The notes under the pieces were generated by a model. That model was not told where the DNA came from and made no database searches. It worked only from the letters and a program-made list of their open reading frames with translations. The position numbers were made by a program, and so were the translations under genes. Of a stretch of 64,000 nt of DNA, positions 17,850 to 27,356 are shown piece by piece; within the stretch, counting starts at the first letter, position 1, and every line of letters starts with the position of its first letter. Source of the DNA: Curvibacter microcysteis (GTDB lineage: Bacteria; Pseudomonadota; Gammaproteobacteria; Burkholderiales; Burkholderiaceae_C); the NCBI RefSeq assembly GCF_028649435.1, contig NZ_JAQSIN010000001.1. One strand, given 5' to 3'.

Positions 17850-17872
17850 AACGGGTTTTGTTCACACCCGTT
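17850..17872. promoter_or_regulatory. Inverted repeat upstream of diguanylate cyclase gene
   Basis: AACGGGT (17850-17856) and ACCCGTT (17866-17872) form perfect 7-bp arms around 9 bases, in the divergent region between the lipoprotein gene (start 17731) and the cyclase gene (start 18006). It may be an operator or an RNA hairpin; nothing in the sequence decides which. Confidence 0.35.
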
Positions 17873-18005
17873 GCGGGATCCGATGGCCGGATTCGCCGCC
17901 AAGCCGTGGTATTTTCAAGTCTGGCTGGACGACCGCCTGTCGGCCATCCACGGACTTCCCCAGACATGGCCTTCGCCTACCCCCCGCCTTCACAACCGCC
18001 CCCCC

Positions 18006-19154
18006 ATGACGCCCCTGGATTTGCGCAGCTTCAATCTGTTTGGTGGCCTGATGTGCACCACCATGGGCGTGGTGTTTTTGGCCATGCGCCTGCACTTCCG
18101 GGCCCCCACCCGGGGCTTGGGCAGTTGGGGGTTGGCGCCTTTGCTGGCCGTGGCCTCGGCCCTCTTGTTTGCGCTGGAGGGGCGCCACCCGACGGTCTTG
18201 GTGTCCCTGGCAGGCAATGGACTCTTGCTGGTCTGCAATGTGGCGATGCTGGCGGGCAGCAGCCAGTTCTTGGGGCGGCCCTGGACTTGGTGGCCTTGGC
18301 TGACCGCTGTGGTGCTGTGTCTGTTGGGCTTGCAGGTGTTCCTCTGGATCTGGCCTGATTACCGGGTGCGGATCATGTTGTTTGCCCTCACCATGTCCGT
18401 GGTGTGTGCGACCCATGCCCGTTTGCTGTGGGCACATGGCGAGGGTTTGCCGGCGCGTTTGATGGGCGCCGCCATGGTTTGGCAAACGCTGGTGCTGTGG
18501 GTGCGGGCGGTGGCCACCTGGTGGATCGACCGGCCCGACACCCACCGTTTTGACCCGGTGTCCCTGATCCACACCGTCTACATGGGCTCCTATGCCTTTT
18601 CAGTCTTGCTGGTCCTGGTCGGCGGTCTGTTGATGTTCAGCGATCACCTTCGCCAGCGTTTTGAGGACCTGGCCAACCACGACGACCTGACCGGTGCCTT
18701 GAACCGGCGAGCCATCGGTCAGCGGGTTGAACAGGCCCAGGCCCAGTGGCTGCAGCAGGGGCAGGGCTATGCCTTGCTTTTGCTGGACCTCGATCACTTC
18801 AAACGCATCAACGATGCCCATGGTCACCAGGCGGGCGACCGCGCCCTGGTGCGGGTGGTGACGGCCTTGCAGCAAGGTTTGCGCAGTGAGGACAGCCTGG
18901 GACGCTACGGGGGGGAGGAGTTCCTGGTCTTGATGCCAGGCGCCGACCTCGCGACGGCCCAGCAGCGAGCCGACCAACTGCGCCAAACCTTGGCCTCGCA
19001 AGCAGCCGAAGCCGGCAGCCTGGGCTGCACGGTCAGCGTGGGGGGCGCGGTGGTGCAGGCTGCCGATGCCCGCAGCGACCGCGTGGTGGCACGGGCCGAT
19101 GCCGCGCTCTACCAAGCCAAGGCCACCGGGCGCAATCGGGTGGTGATGGGCTGA
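18006..19154 (+). CDS. Membrane diguanylate cyclase (GGDEF) with I-site
   Basis: 382 aa. Residues about 1-210 are six or seven hydrophobic segments without a recognised sensor family; a short linker leads to a GGDEF domain (about 225-380): DDLTGALNRRAIG, LLDLDHFKRINDAHGHQAGD with the metal-binding Asp, and the catalytic GGEEF in RYGGEEFLVLMPG. The product-inhibition I-site RxxD is present as RSED, five residues before GGEEF. It makes cyclic di-GMP from two GTP at the inner membrane. The ATG at 18006 begins the first membrane segment; the frame is open far upstream across the intergenic region. Confidence 0.93.
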   Translation: MTPLDLRSFNLFGGLMCTTMGVVFLAMRLHFRAPTRGLGSWGLAPLLAVASALLFALEGRHPTVLVSLAGNGLLLVCNVAMLAGSSQFLGRPWTWWPWLTAVVLCLLGLQVFLWIWPDYRVRIMLFALTMSVVCATHARLLWAHGEGLPARLMGAAMVWQTLVLWVRAVATWWIDRPDTHRFDPVSLIHTVYMGSYAFSVLLVLVGGLLMFSDHLRQRFEDLANHDDLTGALNRRAIGQRVEQAQAQWLQQGQGYALLLLDLDHFKRINDAHGHQAGDRALVRVVTALQQGLRSEDSLGRYGGEEFLVLMPGADLATAQQRADQLRQTLASQAAEAGSLGCTVSVGGAVVQAADARSDRVVARADAALYQAKATGRNRVVMG

Positions 19155-19158
19155 ACGT

Positions 19159-19515
19159 CTACGTTTTGGGGTCCGCGGGCGGCGGGCTGTCTGGCGGGTT
19201 CACCCTGCCCAAGGCCTCTCCCCCCAAGGCCCCTGTGAGGGCCCCCAAGGGGGTGCCCAGCAGCAGCCCCACCGGCCCGGCGAGCGCCATGCCCACCGCG
19301 GCACCGACGGCGGCCCCAGCCACCAAGACGCCACCGACCAGCACTGAATCTGCCTCGCGTTCAGCGTCCTGAGCGCTCAGTGCGTGTTGGGCCGCTGGGT
19401 CGGGGTCCTGTGACGGGATGCCGTGACCCGGCTGGGCTTGTTCGGCCATGTCCTGGTCTGGGGGGACGGCGTCGGTGGGGCCGTGGGCACTGGTTGGGGG
19501 ATCGGAGCTGGGCAT
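19159..19515 (-). CDS. Small glycine-zipper protein, unknown function
   Basis: 118 aa. Residues 1-55 are Pro/Ser/Gln/Asp-rich and probably disordered; residues about 56-105 are a Gly/Ala/Val-rich segment (VGGVLVAGAAVGAAVGMALA then GPVGLLLGTPLGALTGALGG) resembling glycine-zipper membrane segments. No signal peptide precedes it. It is convergent with, and only 4 bases from, the diguanylate cyclase stop. Related low-complexity proteins occur in Burkholderiales, but no function is known. Confidence 0.6.
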   Translation of the reverse strand: MPSSDPPTSAHGPTDAVPPDQDMAEQAQPGHGIPSQDPDPAAQHALSAQDAEREADSVLVGGVLVAGAAVGAAVGMALAGPVGLLLGTPLGALTGALGGEALGRVNPPDSPPPADPKT

Positions 19516-19664
19516 GGTGGGGTCCTGGCAGGGCGGCGGCGGTGTGCCCAGCGACTGGCGCGCCGGGCACGGGATGGGACCACCCTAGGCTTGGCTGCCA
19601 AGGGCGTCGGTGCGACAACTCACGTTGGGGCGGGGTCTGCCAACTCCCTGGCCGCCCGGCTGGG

Positions 19665-20648
19665 TCAGCGCTTGGGCGAGACCGGCGCGGCGCGGGCATC
19701 GTCCCGGCACAGCCACTGGGCCAGGTCGGCCATCAGTTGCCAGCCACTGGGGGACAGGCGCGTGAAGTGCAGGCAGGCGTGAATGGCCCCGGGGTAGTGG
19801 TGGTGTTGGACCGGGACAGCGGCGTCGCGCAGCCGCGCTGCCAGGGCGAGCCCCTCGTCGCACAAGGGGTCGTGGCCCAAGGTCGCCAGCCAGGTGTCGG
19901 GCAGCAGGTCCAGGTCGTTTGAGTTGAGCAGGTCCACCTCCGGGTGGCTGCGGCGCGCCGGCTCCTGGCCCAGGTAGGCCTGGTTGAACCAATCCATGGC
20001 CGATCGGGTCAAGAATTTGCCTTGCCCGTGCTGACGCTGGGATGCCGTCGGGGTGTCGGGGTGGCCGGCCACCGGGTAGATCAGCCCCAGGGCACGCAGG
20101 CCCTGGCCGCGCAGGCGCCGCGCGGCCACCAGGGCCAGTTGGGCGCCGGCGCTGTCGCCTGCCAAGGCCAGGGGGCCCGCCTGGCCCCCCAGGTCCTGGG
20201 CGTGCTCGATCAGCCAGCGGACGGTGGCTTCCACGTCGTCGGGCGCCGCTGGGAAGGGGTGTTCCGGGGCCAAGCGGTAGTCCACCGCGACGACCAAGGT
20301 GTCGGCCATTTGGCACAGGGTGCGGCACACGGTGTCGTGGGTGTCCAGATCGCCCATCAGAAAGCCGCCGCCGTGCACGTACAGCAAGGTGGGCCAGGGG
20401 CCCTGGCTGGGCGGCGTGTAGACGCGCAGCGTCAAGTCACTGGCGGGGCCCGCGATGGACAGGTCCCGCACCGAGGCCACCGCGGGTGGGTCCTGGCTCA
20501 ATTCCGCACTGAGCTGTCGGTACATCTGGCGCGCTTGCGCCGGCGACAGGGTTTCGATCGGGGGCATGGTCTCGGCTTGCTGCAGGAAGGCGGCGAAGCC
20601 CGGCTCCAGCGGGGCCTGGGGCAAGCGGGTGGGGTCGGGGATGTGCAT
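19665..20648 (-). CDS. Alpha/beta hydrolase, hormone-sensitive-lipase family esterase
   Basis: 327 aa. Oxyanion motif HGGGF (LLYVHGGGFLMGD, about 93-105), nucleophile elbow GDSAGAQLALVAA (Ser about 168), acid in GHDPLCDEG and His in GAIHACLHF. This is a carboxylesterase of the HSL (family IV) class, with no signal peptide, thus cytoplasmic. The start at 20648 begins homology; the same frame remains open far upstream within the MMPL gene by chance. Last gene of the sigma-54-controlled operon whose first genes are aldehyde and alcohol dehydrogenases, so it probably hydrolyses aryl or arylalkyl esters, as AreA does in Acinetobacter; this is inference. Confidence 0.92.
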   Translation of the reverse strand: MHIPDPTRLPQAPLEPGFAAFLQQAETMPPIETLSPAQARQMYRQLSAELSQDPPAVASVRDLSIAGPASDLTLRVYTPPSQGPWPTLLYVHGGGFLMGDLDTHDTVCRTLCQMADTLVVAVDYRLAPEHPFPAAPDDVEATVRWLIEHAQDLGGQAGPLALAGDSAGAQLALVAARRLRGQGLRALGLIYPVAGHPDTPTASQRQHGQGKFLTRSAMDWFNQAYLGQEPARRSHPEVDLLNSNDLDLLPDTWLATLGHDPLCDEGLALAARLRDAAVPVQHHHYPGAIHACLHFTRLSPSGWQLMADLAQWLCRDDARAAPVSPKR

Positions 20649-20665
20649 GGGTTCTCCAGTGGGGC

Positions 20666-23089
20666 TTATTTGGACAGGGCAAGAGCGGACGGCGCGGCCT
20701 GAGCCTCCTGGTGGGCCAGGGGCTTGGGGCGCAGCAGGACATAGCTCAGCGCAGGCAGCAGGGTCAGGGCACCGACCATGTTCCACAGGAACATGAAGGC
20801 CAGCAGCAAGCCCATGTCGGCCTGGAACTTGATGGGTGAAAAGACCCAGGTGCCGACCGCCAGGGCCAGGGTGACGCCGGTCAGCATGACCACCCGGCCT
20901 GTGAATTGCAGGGCGTGGCCATAGGCCTGGGCCAGGGTGTCGCCCAGGCGCTGGCGCGCCAGGATGATGCTCAGCACATACAGCGCGTAGTCGACCCCGA
21001 TGCCCACGCCCAGGGCGATGACCGGCAGGGTGGCCACCTTCACGCCGATGCCCAGCGCGACCATCAAGGCTTCGCACAGCACCGAGGTGAGCACCAGTGG
21101 CAGCACGGCCACCACCACCGCGCGCCAGGACCTGAAGGTGACCCAGCACAGGGCAATGACGGCGGCATAAACCCACAGCAGCATCTGGCGGTTGGCCTCC
21201 TCGACCACGATGTTGGTGGCCGCCGCGATGCCCGCACTGCCCGCCGCCAGCTCGAAGCGGACGGCGTCGTTGTTGTGCGTGGCGGCATAGGCTTCGACCG
21301 CCTGGACCACCCGGTTCAGGGTGTCGGCCTTGTGGTCCTTGAGGTAGACATACAGCGCGAGGAAGGAGCAGTTTTGGTTGAACAGCTCGCGTGGCGCGCG
21401 GGTCTGCACGCCGCCCAGGGCACCGTCGTTGGCCAGCAGGTCCAGCCACTTGAAGTTGCCTTCGTTGTAGCCCACCATGGCCATCCGGGACAGGCTGGCC
21501 ATGGACTGGGTGGCTTCCACGCCCGGCAGTTGTTCCAATTGCCAGGACAGGGCATCCACTTGGGCCAGGGCCGCGTAGGCGGTGCAGCGGTCCGGTGGTG
21601 TGATGGCCATCACCGTCAGGATGTCGGAGCTGGCGCCGTAGTGGTTGATCAGGTAGGCGTTGTCCTGGTTGTAGCGCGACTCGGGCCGCAGTTCCGAGGC
21701 ACCTGGGTCCAGGTCGCCGATTTTCAGCTCCCGGCTCACCACGGCGCCGCCGACGGCCAGCACGGCGGCCACCGCCAACGTGCCCAGGGCCCAGCGCGGC
21801 TCGGTGAAGTGGCCCAGCCAGGTCCACAGGCGGGCCAGACCCCCTTGGCCGCTGTCCTGGCGCAGACTGCGCTGCGCCGCCGCCGGGGCCACGCCGGTGT
21901 AGGACAGCAGCACGGGCAGCAGCACGAGGTTGGTGAAGATCAGCACCGCCACCCCGAGGCTGGCGATCACGGCCAGGTCCTGGATCACCTCGATGCGGAT
22001 GATCATCAGCACGGCAAAGCCCACGGCATCGCACAGCAGGGCGGTCAGGCCCGCCATGAACAGGCGTCGGAAAGTCAGGCGGGCCGCCACCAGGCGGTGG
22101 GTGCCCCGACCCATGTCCTGCATGATCCCGTTCATCTTCTGGGCGCCGTGACTCATGCCGATGGCAAACACCAGAAACGGCACCAGCACCGAGTAGGGGT
22201 CCAGCGCATAGCCCAGCAGCGTGAGCAGGCCAAATTGCCACAGCACGGCCACCACCGAGCACGTCACCACCAGCATCGTGCTGCGCAGGCAGCGGGTGTA
22301 GGCCAGCAAGATGCCGCTGCAAATCAGCAAGGCCAGCACGAAGAAGGCCAGCACCAGGTACAGGCCATCGATCAGGTCGCCCACCACTTTGGCAAAGCCG
22401 GTGATACGCACCTGCAGGTGCTCGTTGCTGTGCCGCTCGCGCAGCGCCTCCAGTTGCGCCGAGAGGGCCGCGTAGTCCAGGGGCACGCCGGTTTCGGGGT
22501 GGCGTTCCAGCAAGGGGATCAGCACGCTGCTGGAGCGGAAGTCCGCCGCCACCAGCGAGCCTATTTCTCCCGATCGCTCCACGTTGGCGCGCAGTTCGGC
22601 GAGGCTGGCGGGGCTGCCGTCGTAGCTGTCGGGCACCACGGGGCCGCCGTCCAGACCGTCCTCGGTCACCGCGACCCAGCGGGTGTTGGAGGTCCACAGC
22701 GACTTCATGAAAGGGCGGTCGACGCCGGGGATCAGGAACACCTCGTCGTTGATCTTTTGCAGCGCCTCCAGGTAGGCCGGCTCGAAGATCGTGCCCTGGC
22801 GTGCTTCCAGGACCAGGCGCAGGGTGTTGCCTTGGCCCGCCAGGTCGGCGCGGTGGGCCAGGTAGTTGGCGATGTAGGGGTGCGCCGTCGGGATGGTCTT
22901 CTCAAAGCTGGCGTTCAGCGGCAGTCGCAGCGCCTGCCAGCCCAGCAGCAAGGTCAGCAGCAGGCAAAGGCCCAGCACCCAGGGCCGATGGTTGAAGACG
23001 CTGCGCTCCAGCCAGGAGCCCGTGTTCGTGTCGAAGTCTTCCAGGCGTTCGGCAGGGGGATGGGGGTCGGATAGGGTGTCGGTGTGCAT
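20666..23089 (-). CDS. MMPL/RND-superfamily transporter
   Basis: 807 aa, twelve predicted membrane segments in two halves of six with large periplasmic loops after segments 1 and 7 (about 60-230 and 440-630). The second half carries the proton-relay motif GVGIGVDYALYVLS, but the equivalent place in the first half reads FAIGMSHGAQKMNG without Asp. Proteins of this subfamily are found with DUF1302, DUF1329 and YCF48-like genes in Gammaproteobacteria and Burkholderiales, as here, and probably move hydrophobic compounds across the envelope. Export or import is not decidable. 17 bases upstream of the esterase gene in one operon. Confidence 0.92.
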   Translation of the reverse strand: MHTDTLSDPHPPAERLEDFDTNTGSWLERSVFNHRPWVLGLCLLLTLLLGWQALRLPLNASFEKTIPTAHPYIANYLAHRADLAGQGNTLRLVLEARQGTIFEPAYLEALQKINDEVFLIPGVDRPFMKSLWTSNTRWVAVTEDGLDGGPVVPDSYDGSPASLAELRANVERSGEIGSLVAADFRSSSVLIPLLERHPETGVPLDYAALSAQLEALRERHSNEHLQVRITGFAKVVGDLIDGLYLVLAFFVLALLICSGILLAYTRCLRSTMLVVTCSVVAVLWQFGLLTLLGYALDPYSVLVPFLVFAIGMSHGAQKMNGIMQDMGRGTHRLVAARLTFRRLFMAGLTALLCDAVGFAVLMIIRIEVIQDLAVIASLGVAVLIFTNLVLLPVLLSYTGVAPAAAQRSLRQDSGQGGLARLWTWLGHFTEPRWALGTLAVAAVLAVGGAVVSRELKIGDLDPGASELRPESRYNQDNAYLINHYGASSDILTVMAITPPDRCTAYAALAQVDALSWQLEQLPGVEATQSMASLSRMAMVGYNEGNFKWLDLLANDGALGGVQTRAPRELFNQNCSFLALYVYLKDHKADTLNRVVQAVEAYAATHNNDAVRFELAAGSAGIAAATNIVVEEANRQMLLWVYAAVIALCWVTFRSWRAVVVAVLPLVLTSVLCEALMVALGIGVKVATLPVIALGVGIGVDYALYVLSIILARQRLGDTLAQAYGHALQFTGRVVMLTGVTLALAVGTWVFSPIKFQADMGLLLAFMFLWNMVGALTLLPALSYVLLRPKPLAHQEAQAAPSALALSK

Positions 23090-23140
23090 GGGGAGGGCAC
23101 CGCCTCGGCGGTGCAGGGTCGAGGGAGGAGGGGGCCTGGC

Positions 23141-24241
23141 TCAGGTGAGCACGGGCGGTGGAAGGCGGCGCATGCCACGCAGGCTGGCGGCGATCAGCGC
23201 GCCATCGGCCGCCAGGGCCAGGCCGGTCAGTGGCAGGGGCTCGCCTGGCGCAGCGGTCAGCGTGGGCTCCGGGCAGCGGCCTTGCCGCAGTTCGCCCGCC
23301 TGGCTGCCGATCAGGAAGCGCTCCCCGCCCAGCGCCACGCCAGCGCCCAGGCTGCTGCGCAAGCCGCTGTCCAGGCGCTGCCAATGCCGGCCGGCATCCT
23401 GCGACTGGTAGGCGGACCCGCGCAGGCCATAGGCGACCAGGTGGTTCCCGGCGCTGCGCAACAGGCCGAAGAAGCTGCCTTTGTAGGGCGCGGGCACGGC
23501 CTCGAAGGGCTGCGTGCCTGCGACGTCCCCGCGCAGCACCAGGCCTTGTTCGCCCACCACCACCAGGCTGGAGCCGACGGCCCGCAAGGCATACAGGTGC
23601 AGCTGGCCTGGGTTGGGCAGGCGCAAGCCCTGGCTTTGCCAACGGCGACCGCCGTCGTCGGTGCTGAACAGCATGCTGTCGGCACCGACCGCAAAGCCGC
23701 GCTGTTCGTCGATGAACTCCAGGTCAAAGAAGGGCTTGTCGGCCCCGCGTGCCACCGCTCGGCGGGCCTCCGCCACGGTCTGCTCCTGCCCGCTGGCGAG
23801 GGCGGCGTCCAGCTGGCTCTGGGCCGCCGCCTGCCCATCGAACTGGCGTTGCCACCGTTCGCCGCCGTCGGCGCTGTACAGGATCACCCCGGCGTGGCCG
23901 GCCGCCCAGCCCTGTTTTTCATTCGCAAAGCACACGCAGGTCAAGGTGCATTGCACAGGCGCCGGCGCCTGGCGCCAATGCTGACCCTGGTCGTCCGACA
24001 GCAGCACGATGCCGCGCTCGCCGACGGCTACCAGCCGGGTGCCTGCGCGGGTCACGGCCAGCATGGCCGCGCTTTGCGCCTTGGCGCTGATCAGGGCGGG
24101 CTGGTCCAGGACGGCGGGTCGCGGGGCTGCCAGCGCGTCTGGCGCTGCCGCCAGGGCGGGCCAGGCGCCCAGGCCCATCAGCCCCATCAGGGCACTGCGG
24201 CGGCGCCACAGCGCGGCCTCTTGCAGCTGGGGCCTGCTCAT
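23141..24241 (-). CDS. YCF48/BNR-like beta-propeller exported protein
   Basis: 366 aa. An Arg-rich N-terminus followed by LMGLMGLGAWPALAAA is a signal peptide, possibly Tat-like (RRRSALMGL). The rest is a repeated beta-blade pattern: LVAVGERGIVLLSDDQGQHW, AGHAGVILYSADGGERW, FAVGADSMLFSTDDGGRRW, VVGEQGLVLRGD, each with an Asp-box like S-x-D-x-G-x-x-W, as in YCF48/HCF136. Such propellers act in assembly or ligand binding. Overlaps the upstream DUF1329 gene stop by four bases (ATGA). Probably a periplasmic partner of the MMPL transporter. Confidence 0.88.
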   Translation of the reverse strand: MSRPQLQEAALWRRRSALMGLMGLGAWPALAAAPDALAAPRPAVLDQPALISAKAQSAAMLAVTRAGTRLVAVGERGIVLLSDDQGQHWRQAPAPVQCTLTCVCFANEKQGWAAGHAGVILYSADGGERWQRQFDGQAAAQSQLDAALASGQEQTVAEARRAVARGADKPFFDLEFIDEQRGFAVGADSMLFSTDDGGRRWQSQGLRLPNPGQLHLYALRAVGSSLVVVGEQGLVLRGDVAGTQPFEAVPAPYKGSFFGLLRSAGNHLVAYGLRGSAYQSQDAGRHWQRLDSGLRSSLGAGVALGGERFLIGSQAGELRQGRCPEPTLTAAPGEPLPLTGLALAADGALIAASLRGMRRLPPPVLT

Positions 24242-25614
24242 CGTGAACCCTCGTTGGACAGGGCTTCGGGGCTGAAGAAGGAGCGGGGGATCGGGGGCTT
24301 GACCTCGTACTGGCGGGGCAGTTCGTTGGAGGCCATGTTGAGGTAGTAGGCCCCGGTCTGCAGGTCATAGCCGCCCCACATCGTCATGTTGCTCACGGCA
24401 GGGATGTCGGGCGCCGTCAGCATCAGCGAGTAGTTGGTGTGCCAGAGTTGGCCTTTGGCGTCCCAGCCATCGAACAGCACGATTTGCCAGGTGTCTTCGT
24501 CCAGGTAGTAGCGGCGCTTGGGGATCACGTGGCGCTTGCCGCTGATCAGGGTGGCTTCCACTTCCCAGACCCGGTGCAGTTCCCAGCGGACCTGGGCGGG
24601 GTTCAGCGTGCGCGGGGTGAGCAGCTCGTCGACCTTGGCGCGCGCGGCCCGGTTGTTGTTGTAGGGGATGTACAGCTCCTTCTTGCCCACCAGCTTGAGC
24701 TCGTGCTTGTCGATGGGGCCGAACAGGGTGAAGGCTTCGTCGAACAGGCCAATGCCCGAGGTCACCGAGTCGGGCGTGTCGTAAGCCACAGACGGGGCTT
24801 TGCGGACGCGGCGCTGGCCCACCAGGTACTGCCACAGGCCGCGTGGCGCCGCCTCGGACACACCGTCCAGCGCGAGGATGGCCTCACCGGCCTTGGAGCC
24901 CGGGGCATCCACCACCAGCTTGCCGTACTGGTAGTAGCCATCGAACTTCTCCAGGCTGCTGTTGGGGTCGTAGTACGCCTGGCGCAAGGTCTGGACCCCG
25001 CCGGAGGCCATGCTGCGCTGGCCGTCTCCGGTCACCACCCAGACCCGCATGGGCATGCTGAAGTTGCCGCCTCGCCAGGCCAGGCGCTGGTTCCAGATGG
25101 CCTCATAGCCATCTTTCGGGATGGGGAAGGGAATGCCGCCGTACGCCCCCTCCACACCGTAGCCGCCCTCGATGGTTTTGGCTCGGGTCGCGTTCTTGAA
25201 GGTGTTGTCATACACCCACTGGGGGGCGGCCGCACTGCGGTGGGTGGGGTAGACCTCGATGTTGAAGTCGGGGTATTTCTTCATCAGCGCCTGCACCCCG
25301 TCGCTCAGCTTGTCGGCGTGGGCCGCCATGTTCTTGGCGTTGATGGTGAGCAAAGGCTTCTCGCCGGCAAACAGGTCGGGGCGAGGCTCGCCGTTCTTGT
25401 AGCCCGCCGGTGCCTGGGTTAGGCCACCGGTCCAGGCGGGGATGCTGTTGTCCTTGTTGCCGGCTTTCTCGGCCCCCAGCGGGGTGAGCTTGCCTTTGAG
25501 TTGGGCGGCTTCGTCGGCGCTGACGGCCGCGTGGCCGGCGCCGGTGGCCAGCAGCAGGCTGGCCATCACGGTGGCGGCGAGCGTGCAGAAGGTGGGTTGA
25601 GTGGGGCTCATCAA
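24238..25614 (-). CDS. DUF1329 family exported protein
   Basis: 458 aa. Signal peptide with cleavage near GHAAVSADEAAQL; the mature N-terminus LKGKLTPLGAEKAGNKDNSI leads into IPAWTGGL, a hallmark of DUF1329. Later motifs PKRRYYLDEDTWQIVLFDGW and MTMWGGYDLQTGAYYLN are also characteristic. The family is structurally related to LolA/LolB-like lipid-binding proteins and co-occurs with DUF1302 and MMPL genes. It is likely a periplasmic carrier of a hydrophobic ligand. Full length, coupled to the YCF48-like gene by ATGA. Start at 25614, where the signal peptide begins. Confidence 0.92.
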   Translation of the reverse strand: MMSPTQPTFCTLAATVMASLLLATGAGHAAVSADEAAQLKGKLTPLGAEKAGNKDNSIPAWTGGLTQAPAGYKNGEPRPDLFAGEKPLLTINAKNMAAHADKLSDGVQALMKKYPDFNIEVYPTHRSAAAPQWVYDNTFKNATRAKTIEGGYGVEGAYGGIPFPIPKDGYEAIWNQRLAWRGGNFSMPMRVWVVTGDGQRSMASGGVQTLRQAYYDPNSSLEKFDGYYQYGKLVVDAPGSKAGEAILALDGVSEAAPRGLWQYLVGQRRVRKAPSVAYDTPDSVTSGIGLFDEAFTLFGPIDKHELKLVGKKELYIPYNNNRAARAKVDELLTPRTLNPAQVRWELHRVWEVEATLISGKRHVIPKRRYYLDEDTWQIVLFDGWDAKGQLWHTNYSLMLTAPDIPAVSNMTMWGGYDLQTGAYYLNMASNELPRQYEVKPPIPRSFFSPEALSNEGSR

Positions 25615-25631
25615 ATGTCTCCGTGTGGGGT

Positions 25632-27284
25632 TCAGAAAGTGCGCGAGGCGCTGAAGGCGACGTAACGGCGGTCGCGCAGCGTCTGGCCAAAGGACAGCAT
25701 CCGGGTGCCTTGGGGGTCGGGCACGGTCAGGGTGTTGGCGGAGCCGAAGTAAGTCATGAGGTTCAGCGACAGGTTCCAGCCATCCTGGAACTTGCCCTTG
25801 ACCCCGAGGCTGAGGTCGCCGACCTTGCTGCCGCCGCCCGCGAAATTGACCACCGCCGAGGAGCGGCCGGCCAGGTTGTAGCCCAGCCCCACGGGGAAGG
25901 ACAGGTCCAGTCCCGGGCGCACCTGGTAGTACTGGGGCTCAAAGATCATGCGCAGGGCGGCCGCGTCGCGGGTGGTGTTCGGGTCCAGTCCGCCGAAGCC
26001 GCGGGCGCTGGGGTTGTTGATCACACTCAGCGTGCGGTTCCAGGCCAGTTCCCCGAGCAGGGCGCCGCCGTCCCACCAGGCCGACTTGCTCAGCACGTAG
26101 ATGCCTGACAGGTTCAGGTGCGCGGTGTTGCCGATGGCATAGCAGGGGTTGCTGGCGCTGCCACTGCATTGGCTGGACGGCATGAAGGGCGCGCCGCCGA
26201 GCACGGCGGGGTCGCTGGCCAGGGGGGCCTTGTGGCGCCACGAGCCCTCCAGCGCCCAGTTCAGCTGACCAATGGACGAGGTGACGCTGGCCCCCAGGGT
26301 TTCGATGCCCTTGGCGTAGGTGTGGTGCACATTGCCATTGATCAGGTCGAACACCGGCACGGCTGGGGTCTTGTCGTGGTAGCGCGCGGCGTAAAACCCG
26401 TACTCGAAGGCACTGCCTTCAGGCGACCAGCGCAACTGGGCTCCGAATTGCCCGCTGTTGCCGGGCGTCTGGTTCTTGCGGTTGTCGGTGTTGAGCACCG
26501 GCGGCAAGGGGGGACCGAAGAACACCGGCCCGCCGCCGATGTAGTTCTGGTTGGAGAAATAGCTGCCCACCCCGGGGATCAAGCTGGGCCGCCACTTCCA
26601 CTGGTAGTAGGCGCCCAGGGTCAACTGGTCGCTCAGGCTCACGGTGCCCGACACCTGCTCGACGGGCAGCAGCACCTCCTTGAACTGCCAGTTCGGCACC
26701 GACAGAATCTTGCCAATGTCGATGGGACCTTGCGCGCCAGCGATGCCGTTCTGGCCGAAGAACAAGGTCTCGCCGTACTGTACCGAGTGCTTGCCCACCC
26801 GCAGCGTGGCCGGCCGCTCGCCCACGGAACCCTTGAAGTAGACAAAGGCATCGAGCACCTGTTGGTTCTTGCCCACGCTGCTGCCCAGGGCGGGGTTCAG
26901 GCCGGCGGCTGCGGGGTTGCCGGTGTTGCCCAGAAAGCGGGAATCGTTCCAGGCGGCATGGCTCAGGCGCAGGCCCCAATGGCTTCGGCTGTAGTCGAAC
27001 TCGGTCAACAGGTCGAAGCGGCTGCTCACGATGCCCCGGTTGAAGTTCTGGTCGCCGGCGTTTTCATTGACCACCCCCCCATCCCCCCGCGCGGCGGGTG
27101 AACTGAGCACGGCGGAAGGGTTTTGTAGGCGGTAGGCCGTGCTGTATTTGGGTGTGAAGTCGAGTCGGATGCGGGTCTCGGGGTCATCGGACGTCAGGTC
27201 GATGGCCTGGGCTTGCAGTGCGCAGCACAGCGCGCTGGCCAGGGCCAGGGTGCGTGGCCTGGGCGGTCGTTGGGGGCGGGTCAT
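25632..27284 (-). CDS. DUF1302 outer-membrane protein
   Basis: 550 aa. Signal peptide (LALASALCCALQAQA) then long amphipathic beta-strands throughout; the C-terminus ends in an aromatic residue (FSASRTF), the beta-barrel signature recognised by the Bam complex. Motifs such as FDLLTEFDYSRSHWGLRLSHAAW, LRVGKHSVQYGETLFFGQNG and EYGFYAARYHDKTP fit DUF1302, predicted outer-membrane barrels found with DUF1329 proteins. Likely the outer-membrane channel for the hydrophobic aromatic substrate. Separated by 72 bases from the SDR gene, on the same transcript. Confidence 0.92.
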   Translation of the reverse strand: MTRPQRPPRPRTLALASALCCALQAQAIDLTSDDPETRIRLDFTPKYSTAYRLQNPSAVLSSPAARGDGGVVNENAGDQNFNRGIVSSRFDLLTEFDYSRSHWGLRLSHAAWNDSRFLGNTGNPAAAGLNPALGSSVGKNQQVLDAFVYFKGSVGERPATLRVGKHSVQYGETLFFGQNGIAGAQGPIDIGKILSVPNWQFKEVLLPVEQVSGTVSLSDQLTLGAYYQWKWRPSLIPGVGSYFSNQNYIGGGPVFFGPPLPPVLNTDNRKNQTPGNSGQFGAQLRWSPEGSAFEYGFYAARYHDKTPAVPVFDLINGNVHHTYAKGIETLGASVTSSIGQLNWALEGSWRHKAPLASDPAVLGGAPFMPSSQCSGSASNPCYAIGNTAHLNLSGIYVLSKSAWWDGGALLGELAWNRTLSVINNPSARGFGGLDPNTTRDAAALRMIFEPQYYQVRPGLDLSFPVGLGYNLAGRSSAVVNFAGGGSKVGDLSLGVKGKFQDGWNLSLNLMTYFGSANTLTVPDPQGTRMLSFGQTLRDRRYVAFSASRTF

Positions 27285-27356
27285 GTTGTGTCTCCTCGTG
27301 GTTTGAGATAGAGGGCGCGCCTTTCGGGGGGCGCGTCACCGGGGGCGTTGGGGGGG

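Noticed and set aside
19665..22697. A single 1010-codon frame covering esterase and part of the MMPL region
   Set aside because: The upstream part is an out-of-frame reading of the MMPL gene; the esterase begins at 20648.
20906..23074. Long plus-strand frame of about 720 codons opposite the MMPL gene
   Set aside because: Gln/His/Gly-rich translation with no motifs; a shadow of the high-GC minus-strand gene.
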